A DNA stretch of 64,000 nt from Begonia masoniana (lineage: Eukaryota > Streptophyta > Magnoliopsida > Cucurbitales > Begoniaceae). Numbering within the stretch: the first letter of the stretch is position 1; each line of letters opens with the position of its first letter. This document shows positions 55,807 to 64,000 of this stretch, one piece after another. Below the pieces are notes generated by a model. It was given only the letters and a program-made list of their open reading frames with translations. It was not told the DNA's origin and ran no database searches. The stretch covers positions 18,299,453 through 18,363,452 of the forward strand of contig CM039502.1 in assembly GCA_022432975.1 (NCBI GenBank). The letters run 5' to 3'. The position numbers and the translations under genes are program-made.

Positions 55807-57462
55807 CACTTCAAATAGCCCAGCAGAAAACCAATGCATGAATAAAATCAAATGCGGGTACAAAACCATCTGCATGCCAAACATGATAAATCTCTTGGAA
55901 AATCTCAAATACAGCCCATCGGCAAGGCAAGTAAAACATAGCATCTACAATCCACTAGCCAGTATGAATCAGTCCAAAGTATACATGTCGCAATATGCAA
56001 AATGCTTGTGTTTTTAAAACGGTCGACATCAATATCAGTGGTAATCTACCAAAAGAATATATATATATATATAATAATCCATACCTTTGAGGCAAGTCTT
56101 CCTATTCTCGGTAAACTGTGACTCCTCAGGAATTGTCTCGAACTCAGCAAAATCCTTTGAGTCTGAGAGTCGAAGCAAATGAGGAACACCGATAAGTCCA
56201 ATCGGGTTTAGAAACGATATAAACTGCGAACCGGGGCGAATACGGGCCCAAATGGTTCGGGTTGACTTTTGATCAAAAGTCAAAGTCAATGGTCAAAGTC
56301 AATTGTTGACTTTGACTGACCGGACCGGTTCGGGTCCAGACCGGTTCGGGTCGGACCAGTTCGGGTTAAGTTGAACCCAAATTGGTCGGGTCTGGTTCGG
56401 GTCCAACTAAATCGGTTCGGGTTGGTCCGGGTCGGATCGATTTGATCCGGACCAACCCGTTCCAACTGGGCTCGGGCTAGACCCGGCCCAAACCCAAATC
56501 AGGTTGGACCAGAAATCCCCAACTGGGCCCAGGTAGAACCCGGCCCAGAAAGGCTGTTTGGTCAGGGCCTGGGCTTAGTCCAACCCAACCGACTCAACTC
56601 GGCCTTGGGCCTGAGTCAACTCGGCCCATTGCTCGAGTTGACTCAACCCACAGCCGAGTTGACCCGGCCGGCGACTGCCGAACGTCGACGACACGCCGGC
56701 AAACCACCGACGACCACTCATTGCCCGAAAATCGAGTTTTCTAACATGTTTTTTGTCAAATTTCGTTTCCAACGCGTTTCTAACCACTTTTCGAGTCGAT
56801 CCCTGCCAAACACACCGAGAAATCAATCCCAAAAACTCAGATCTAACAAAACCTAAAATCCGAAACTTCTCGGGCAAAAATCGAGAGAAGGAGGGATTAC
56901 CTTCGAAAACGCTCTTCACAAACGTTGATCTACTCTTCGAGACGAACGTTTTAACACCAAAATTGCACCGAACGAAGGTCGTTCCAACGTCGGCGATTTC
57001 TCCCTCTGTTGTGGTTTCTGTCGAGAGAGAGAGAACAATAAGGTTTTTAATAAAACCTTATTGTTTTAACTTTTTATTTTATATTATTTTCTTTTATTTA
57101 ATTCTTTTATTTAATTTACAATAAAATCATTCAACGTTATGTTTCTCGATTTCAATTTTTACCGAAAATTAGCCTAAATTGATCTCAAATTTACATTTAA
57201 ATATTCGCGAAAAATTTATTCAAATTTTACAAACACTAAAATTTTGCGGGTTTTACACATTTTTTCTAATTTATTTCTGAAATCTAGTCCTGATGACCCA
57301 TCTCTGAATATTCATATGAAGACGGACTTGGACAATTAAAACAAGTTTCAGCAACTAAATCTTAATCTTAATTTGTCTTCGAATCCATTCAATAACACAA
57401 CCTAGTTATATAAATGGTAATACAGTCAAGAACAAGATGTTCTTCTACTACTAAATCTTAAA

Positions 57463-57675
57463 TCAGGGGCAATTAGGGTTTCTACCAGGGCCACCATAGA
57501 AGAGCCCCAACCGGCAACCATCGCTCTTACTCGTCCGAACATCGTAGCAATTCGGTTGCTCGGTGAAAGTGCCGATATCTCGAGGAATTCTCAGATTATT
57601 AAAGCCATCAACATACTGAATGTTTCTGAAATAACCAGCTTTGCCAAATCCTTCTTCTCTGTTCTTCCATTCCAG
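57463..57675 (-). pseudogene. Last exon of a neprosin-domain (DUF239) gene, open frame
   Basis: From acceptor gttag|ctgg at 57675 the exon is open for 70 residues to TGA at 57463. It has EEGFGKAGYFRNIQYVDG, IGTFTEQPNCYDV and ends LFYGGPGRNPNCP, as neprosin-family proteins do. Neprosins are secreted plant proteins; the pitcher-plant member is a proline-cleaving glutamic protease. Only this exon is recognised, so it is a fragment. Copy A (11848-12053) is 7 bp shorter and out of frame. Confidence 0.8.
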
Positions 57676-57679
57676 CTAA

Positions 57680-58050
57680 CAATCTGGAAGTTTGTTATCA
57701 GCTTTCCTCTTCTCAAGGGTATGAAGAAAACATTTGAGGAAAGAGTTTTAAAAAATGTAGAGAGAGAAAGAGAGGAGAGAGAGATAAGGGGAGGCATGTG
57801 AAGAGAAGGCCATATTTAGGAAAGAAGAGTAGGGAAATGAGAGTTTGGGATCTGGACCACTTGCCATGGAAAGTAGAGGCACTTTTCTTCAACATTTTTC
57901 ATGGGTTTGGATTCCAACCTCCCTCCCTCCCTCCCTCCCTCCCTCCCTCTCCCCAGATAACACTCACCAGCTAACACGAGTGTTTAACTTCTTAAGTAAT
58001 CTTATCGTTTTTACCTCATTAAAACTTGAATATTTAAAACTTGAAAAGTG
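57680..58050. other. Non-coding stretch with CCCT microsatellite
   Basis: Probably intron and flank of the neprosin fragment. It includes a (ctcc)n run at about 57918-57950, which in copy A (12268-12288) is shorter. Confidence 0.55.
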
Positions 58051-58500
58051 AGTAGTATGGACGACCACACTGACCTGCAAAACCCAGTCCAGTTCCGTCA
58101 GCCTAGTCTTGCCACTCAGCCCAACAAGACAACCAAGGCCATACAGCCCAGCCTAGTTTACTTCAACCCGGCCCGACTTAGCACATCTACACTAACCCAG
58201 CCCAGTTCTACCAAGCCCTGCCCATCTAGCAACCCGACCCAGCCCAACTTTGTCAAGTCCAGGCCAGCCCAGTTTATCCTGCCAGGTTTGAACCCAGCAT
58301 ACCTGGACCAAACCCAGCACGCCAGTACCAAATCCAGCACAGCCTAAGCCGACCGAACTTAGCCAGAACCTGGCCCAGACCAATCTAGTCAGAACCAGAC
58401 CAATTAAAGATCCCCAAACGCAGTCCATTCCAGTACCAACCCATCGACCTAGCTCGGCTCTTTCCACCGTCTTTGAGCCCACCTCTTACATGGACAAAGT
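58050..58500. repeat. C-rich satellite block, copy B
   Basis: Matches 13200-13690 of copy A; irregular cagccca words, no gene. Confidence 0.75.
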
Positions 58501-58595
58501 CCAAGTCCACAATCATTAAGGTATCATAAAAATCATCTCTCCTTGAAATTAATGGGATGAGTCATGAGAGAAAGAGAAATAAAAGGCATAAAATA

Positions 58596-59608
58596 AGGAT
58601 TAAGTGCAAAAAAAAAAGCTGAACTATCTAAAAGGTGCAGAAAAAAACTTAAAGTTTGGAAAGTGCAAAATAAAGCTTCGCGGGTGACCGCTGACCCTCC
58701 GCAGAGGGTGCAGCGGGTACCCGCCCCATTGAGCGGGTACCCGCTTGACGCGGGGGGTCACGCGGGTAACCGCTGACCCTCCGCATCCGCATTTAGTTGG
58801 CACTAAAATTAGTTTTTTAAAAAAATACTAAACGATACGCAATTTACTTGCAATTTTTATCACATATTCTCTATATTATGAAAAGATAATCTGAAAATTT
58901 TTCGTGATTTTCTAACACTTGCACGATTTATTGTAATTTTATTTAATTATTTTATAAAATAATTATAATAAATCATGCAAGTCTTAGAAAATCACAAAAA
59001 GTTTTAGATTATTTTTTCATGTTAAAGAAAACATGTAGTGAAAATTTTAAGTAAACTTAATATCGTTTGATAGTTTTGTAAAATTAATATATAAAGTAAA
59101 GAAGAAACTAAGATTAATTTTAAGAAATATACCAAACGATATTTCTTTTACTTGAAATTTTCACTACATATTTTCTTTAACATGAAAAAATAATCTAAAA
59201 ATTTTTGTGATTTTCTAACACTGGCATGATTTATTATAATTATTTTATAAAATAAATAAATAAAATTATAATAAATCGTACAAGTGTTAGAAAATCACGA
59301 AAATTTTCAGATTATCGTTTCATAATATGGAGACACATGTGATAAAAATTACAAGTAAATTGCATATCGTTTATTATTTTTTTAAAAAATTAAATTTAGT
59401 ATCACCTAAATGCGGATGCGGAGGGTTAGCGGTTACCCGCGTGACCCCCAGCGTAAGGCGAGTACCCACTCAATGGAGCAGGTACCCGCTGCACCCTCTG
59501 CGGGGGGTCACCGGTCACCCGCGAAGCTTTATTTTGTACTTTTCAAACTTTAAACTTTTTTCTGCACTTTTTAAATAGTTCAGCCTTTATTTTTTTGCAC
59601 TTAATCCT
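58596..59608. mobile_element. Foldback element with four alternating inverted segments
   Basis: Ends are aggattaagtgcaaa and its inverse (tttgcacttaatcct). Outer arms of about 200 bp contain GC-rich gcgggtacccgc palindromes. The AT-rich core contains one ~130-bp segment four times in alternating orientation (about 58830-58945, 58960-59065, 59130-59250, 59270-59385). The flanks are AT-rich (aaaata), so the target duplication is about 6-8 bp but not certain. Copy A lacks the element near 13780. No transposase is present, and the superfamily is unresolved. Confidence 0.83.
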
Positions 59609-59704
59609 AAAAATAAATATTCTCTTCATATATTCCAATAAAGTGTGATATAAATGTGTGTGGTTCTATAAATTAAATTATATATCAACGGTAGGTACCC
59701 TGAA

Positions 59705-59930
59705 AAATTATATTAATTTACAATTAAAACACCTTAATTCCTCTAATTATCAAAGATTAAATAGCGCATCAATTCGGTCAGTCCTTATGACGTGTCATTC
59801 CATTATTTGTGTAATTAATCTATAGTTTTGAGTTTTGAGAATAATTCAATATTTAATAATAATACTTCCTAGTCTCTTCCTTTGCCTGAAAATTCAAAAA
59901 GATTATAATATTATTTCTCAAAATACAGAT
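59705..59930. other. Segment present in copy B only
   Basis: About 225 bp between ggtaccctg and aaatacagatcacc are missing from copy A (13865-13885). Short direct repeats at the edges (aaaatta/aaaata) suit a deletion in copy A. No gene is seen. Confidence 0.6.
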
Positions 59931-60666
59931 CACCAACTGATGGGAAAAACTCAGAAGTAACTTTTGTAGCAAATTGAGATCATATTATCAATGGAAAGTT
60001 TACATTTCTCTTCAGAATTTGTACAAGAATCACGCATACATATTCACAAAACGTAAAACTTCGTAGCTGCCAACGTTACCGGAACCGACACTGAGAAAAA
60101 TACCAAGCACGATCTTGAGTTTATGTGTTTTTCGTGTCATCCAGCAAGTGTGTACTTCTACCGCGGGATACGAGCCCGAAATCTGCTCGACTGCAAATAA
60201 TCGAACGAGAGAATAAGATTGCGGGGACTATACGGTTCGTAATATTCGTAACGAAGAAAAAAATAGATCATAAATCGAAGTTCGAACTTTGTGAAAGCCG
60301 AAATAGGTGCATTTGCTATCGTAGGGTGAGATGTTGTTGAAATATTGAACTGAGATACTGCCGTTGCTACCACGTTCAGTCCCTGGAGAAGCACTACTTC
60401 TTGAGCTTAGTCCTGGAAGATCAGTTGTAAATTTTTTGATTTTGGACCGTTTTCATCTGTTTGGTTTGGCCTTATTTTTCTGTAATTTTAAAAATTAAAT
60501 TAATAAATATATAAATAGAACAAGAGGGTCTATCCTGCCACCTAAACTTGGAACGTTTCCATGATGGAAACCAAAAAGAAAAAGGTGTTAAAATTTCCAA
60601 AAACTAATTATTTCTGAACTCGAAAAATAATTATTTCAATTTTGTACAAAAGTGATTCATTAGCTG

Positions 60667-60909
60667 TAACGACCACAGCCCGGCCCACAGCCTTCAGGCC
60701 CAGAAGATCGAGCCCAGAAGTCGTGCATCACTGCCACGTGGGGTCCCTCAGGCTGTACCACGTGTACTCACGATCTTCCCACCCCTGCAGTGGGTGGGAA
60801 GATCGTGAGTACACGTGGTACAGCCTGAGGGACCCCACGTGGCAGTGATGCACGACTTCTGGGTTCGGTCTTCTGGGCCTGAGGGCTGTGGGCCGGGCTG
60901 TGGTCGTTA
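60667..60909. mobile_element. 243-bp near-perfect hairpin element with 9-bp target duplication
   Basis: The element is almost a single perfect palindrome: taacgaccacagcccggc ... gccgggctgtggtcgtta, with the centre near 60788 (cccctgcagtgggt). The 9-bp duplication cattagctg lies at 60658-60666 and 60910-60918, as for Mutator-like elements. Copy A has the empty site (cattagctgttaaaaagc near 14690). Because of the symmetry both strands show nearly the same open frame; neither is a gene. Confidence 0.9.
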
Positions 60910-60959
60910 CATTAGCTGTTAAAAAGCAAAGAAATATTATAATGAAAGCAAAAGAAGCC

Positions 60960-63110
60960 AATAATTGGACCAGCCTAGGCTAAGGTGTGTTGGGGTGCCT
61001 ACCATGGAATAGGCTGAGTTGCTAGGCTGTGATAGGGGATCGGCTAATCTGTTTCAATTCAACGCGGGCTGGGAACGTTAGGCTAAGCTAAGGTGGCTGG
61101 TATGGACTGGTTCTATTGGGCTGGGTGGGGATAAGGGCTATTGGAATGGGCTAGTTTCGTGGGCTGATTCAGGTCCATGCGGGCTGTCCAGACTGTTGGA
61201 ATAAGGGGGGTTAGGATGGCATGGGTTAAGCTTATGGACTGGGTTATGGTTCTAATGGGCTGATAAGCACACATGAACATGACCCAGTCTACCCAAGCCA
61301 GCTCACTCCATCAGCCCAGGCCATCCCATCCATCTCCCAACCCAACCACCTTACCACAGTCTAACCCCATTTCACATTATTAGTCCAGCCCAGCCCAGTT
61401 CCCCTGAAGAGCGCAGCCCATCATTTCCCAAGATAAGCTCACTCGAATCCAGCCCAACCGTTTCTAGCCAAGCCCATTCAAGCCATCGTCCCAAGCCCAG
61501 CCCACTTCCCATCAAAGCCCATTAAAATACAGCACAGTTCACTCGAACTTAGTCCAGTATGTTTACGCCATACGAACAAAGCCTAGCCCTGCATTTATAG
61601 CACAACCAAGCCCATACAATTACAAAAAGCCGACTTCCTAACAAGCCCATTTAAGCCCAATAGAAATCCCAGCCCAGCCCAGTTATCCAACCCAAATGAA
61701 CAAAGCATAGCACACTTCCCCCAGCATGTCCAGCCCAACATAGCCCACTCAATCAAAACCAGCCCATCCCTAGCAATGTCCAGCCCAACCAAGCCAATCC
61801 AACACTAGCACACGTGCCGACAAAGCCCATTCAAGTCCACTGTAGCTCTCCATCTTACTCAGGCCTAGCCCAAGACTAGAAAAATACCAAGCCCAGTATC
61901 TCCAGTCCGCTCCATCCAACTCGATCCAATACAAAAAGCCCAGCCCATTCCAAAACAATCGGATCCCTAGCCCACTCCAGCCCACAATATACAGCTTAAC
62001 CAATACCACGATCCCAACCGAGCCTACCCAAAATGATCCTCACCCAATCCAGCCAACTTGATGCTAGCCCAGCCGACCCAAATCCAGACCAACAAATGTC
62101 ACTTGATCATAGCCCAACTCAGTCCAACTCGATTGTAGCCCAGCATATCCAGAAGAACGAAGCCTGGCCCAATGCTAGCAAAACCCAACCCAGAAAAGCC
62201 CATTAAATACCAACTCATCCCTCTCTATTGTGTGGGAAATGGAGGGATGCGCTGGTATTGAGTGGGAAAGGGTGAGCTGGGCTAGGAGCTAGTGTGCTGG
62301 GTTGGTCTAGGATCAAGTAGGCTTCGCTGGGATCGAGTGTAAATATGTTCTTGAGAGGGGTGTGTTAGGCTGGTCTGGGCTGGTATAAGATCAGGAGCGA
62401 GTTGGCCAGGCCGAGATAGAAGGATGGCTGGGGATGCAAGTGGGCTGAGCTGGGATAGGAGTTGGCTAGGCTGCGGTAGGAGCCAGTGGGCTAGGCTAGG
62501 ATATAAAGGAATGGCTGGGCGGAAGGAGTGGGGTTTTCTGGAGTGGGGAATGGCTGGTCCCTAGTGGGAAATGCTATGCTGGGCTAAGATAAAAAGACCT
62601 GGGATAGAGTAGTAGTGCGCTGGGCTACGATAGAGGGATGGGCTGGGATAGCATAGATTGTGTTGGACTGGGCTAGAAGCGATTGAGGTGGGCTTGGCTT
62701 GGAGCGAGTAGAGATCCGTTCTTGAGAGGGCTGGGTTAGTCTGGTCTGGGCTAGGTTCTGCTTGATATGCTGGGCTGGGCTTTCATAGAAACGGATGGGC
62801 TAGGCGGGGAGCGAGTGGGCTCTGCTAAGCTAAGACGAAGTGGGCTAGGCTGGGAGAGAGTGGTCTGGGCTAGGCTAGGAAAGAGAAAAAGAGGGATGGC
62901 TAGGCTAGGAGCGAGTGGCTAGGCTAGCTAGGAGAGAGTTGGCTGGGCAAAAAGAGTGGGCTAGGAGCGAGTGAGCTAAGGCTAGTAAGGAGTGTGCTTG
63001 TCTGGGGTGGGCTAGGAGCGAGTGGGCTGGCCATTGCTATGAGCGACGTCTTGGGAGCGAGTTGCTGGGATAGTGTGATGGGCTGGGCTAGGAAAGAGTT
63101 ATCTGGGATA
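60960..63110. repeat. Satellite blocks of alternating strand bias, copy B
   Basis: G-rich 60960-61265, C-rich 61275-62210, G-rich 62220-63110. This is the uninterrupted form of the region that in copy A is split by two solo LTRs and an 18-bp array. Confidence 0.75.
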
Positions 63111-64000
63111 TTTTTGCTTCCGAGTCTATCTCGTTCTCTCCTTTCACTCATTTAAGTCAGTCTTCAGTTTTAAGAATTTCAACGTCCTCTTGTTCAGGTT
63201 TTTGTGATTATCTTGAATGTGTATGTACGACAAAGTTTGAATACTAAAAAGAGAGAGTGAAAGAGAACAAGTCTCTGTAATTTTGTGTTTATTGAGGACC
63301 AAAACTGTAAATTACTAGTTTATAAAAGGATAACATATGCAAATTAACTAGCTTGATTCTTCCTTGGAAATATATAATCTGTTTTAGTGATTGGCTACTT
63401 AGACATTATAGTGGCAACATGGCATGGGGTGTTGGTCCCACTTAGAAGCACGCTCGATTATGTTGTTGTGTATGAACAAGCATCATAACATGTAATAGAA
63501 TAAGTAATTTGGGATAATCCATATTATTTTGTGACTATTTTCAATTTGCTTAGAAAATGGATACCATTTTGTTAGAATCAATGACTAGAAAGCAAATCAT
63601 TGATGCTGATGACTTATTTGATTATTTTGGTTGATTGATACCAAATATTAGATCCTATAATTTGAAAAATTGAAACTGTAATTTACCAAATCAAAACTTT
63701 AATTCTCAAAAATTCAAAATATTACTTCACCAAAATTGAAACTTTAATTTTTTGAAGTTGAAACCTTAGCTATGAAAAAATTGAAATTTTAATTCTCCAA
63801 ATCAAAAATTTTAATTTTCAAGAAATCAAATATTTAGTTATTGAAAAAACAGAAATTTTAATTTTTAACTAATTCAAATGTTTAGTTACACAAACATGCA
63901 CCTAAACCTAGGGGTTTGCATCCTAAGAATGTCATTTAGGGTTCGTCGATGATAACGTCATTTCGCTATCGTGCTTGCTCGTGATATTAGGGTTCTAGGG
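63110..64000. other. AT-rich end of copy B
   Basis: Matches 21490-22387, including the repeated gaaactttaatt words. No gene is seen. Confidence 0.65.

Larger units (their letters stand above)
53848..57257 (-). mobile_element. Solo LTR, about 3.4 kb, 5-bp target duplication
   Basis: Runs tgttacgacccggg to gcgggttttaca and is flanked by cattt at 53843-53847 and 57258-57262. Copy A has the empty site (gacattttttctag, 11651). On the minus strand it starts TGTAAAACCCGC. It contains tandem repeats (54402-54735 and 54945-55806), a (TA)n run at 56060, words of cggttcgggt type (56320-56560), and a stretch related to 24985-25385. There is no gag or pol. Confidence 0.9.
52355..64000 (+). repeat. Segmental duplication, copy B (cut by window end)
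   Basis: Collinear with 10179-22387 in the same orientation. Copy B alone has the solo LTR 53848-57257, foldback 58596-59608, hairpin element 60667-60909, about 225 bp at 59705-59930 and about 217 bp near 61332-61550. The left boundary is sharp at 52355. Confidence 0.92.

Noticed and set aside
60642..60961. Two similar proteins on opposite strands
   Set aside because: They arise from the perfect palindrome of the hairpin element, not from genes.

Overview
The window looks like repeat-dominated nuclear DNA of a flowering plant, probably a eudicot and probably heterochromatic. It is filled by Ty3/gypsy retrotransposons primed by initiator tRNA-Met, solo LTRs, a TRIM, hAT- and Mutator-type non-autonomous elements, a Caulimoviridae-like relic, and decayed intron-containing plant genes (AT-hook/PPC and neprosin). 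I see no intact host gene, no tRNA or rRNA gene and no CRISPR array. One run of Ns (27757-27853) is an assembly gap. The species cannot be named from this sequence.

Layout. 1-9704: a minus-strand gypsy element (LTR, decayed gag-pol, LTR), followed by a truncated LTR of a related family (9705-10178). 10179-22387: copy A of a long direct duplication; it carries degenerate AGCCCA-type satellite blocks, the last exon of a neprosin-domain gene, a Mutator-like foldback element, an 18-bp array and two solo LTRs. 22388-27756: AT-rich DNA, a TRIM sitting exactly at the start codon of an AHL pseudogene, an LTR fragment, an hAT-like element, half a Mutator-like foldback and a possible first exon. 27757-27853: gap. 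28257-31303: a gag fragment next to a 50-nt homopolymer, then two pieces of an endogenous pararetrovirus in opposite orientation. 31304-48928: a plus-strand gypsy element whose 5' LTR holds a 14-bp tandem array; a second complete gypsy element (33584-43241) is nested in that array with a 5-bp target duplication. 49445-52002: solo LTR. 52355-64000: copy B of the duplication, cut off by the window end; it has its own 3.4-kb solo LTR, a 1-kb four-fold foldback and a 243-bp hairpin element, each absent from copy A.

How the parts relate. All three pol-bearing gypsy elements look like Tekay/Del-type chromoviruses: LTRs of about 2.5 kb, gag with a CCHC knuckle, PR-RT-RNaseH-INT order and a chromodomain-like C-terminus. 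None is intact, and many of their stops are the kind made by C-to-T change. Comparing copies A and B gives empty target sites for most insertions, so element ends and target duplications (5 bp for LTRs, 9 bp for Mutator-like elements) can be read directly; the hAT-like element (8 bp) and the TRIM (5 bp) show theirs outside the duplication.

The least explained signal is a class of short palindromes, GCGA-N4-TCGC, clustered 230-540 bp before the 3' end of three different LTR families. Core sequences and copy number vary, even between the two LTRs of one element.
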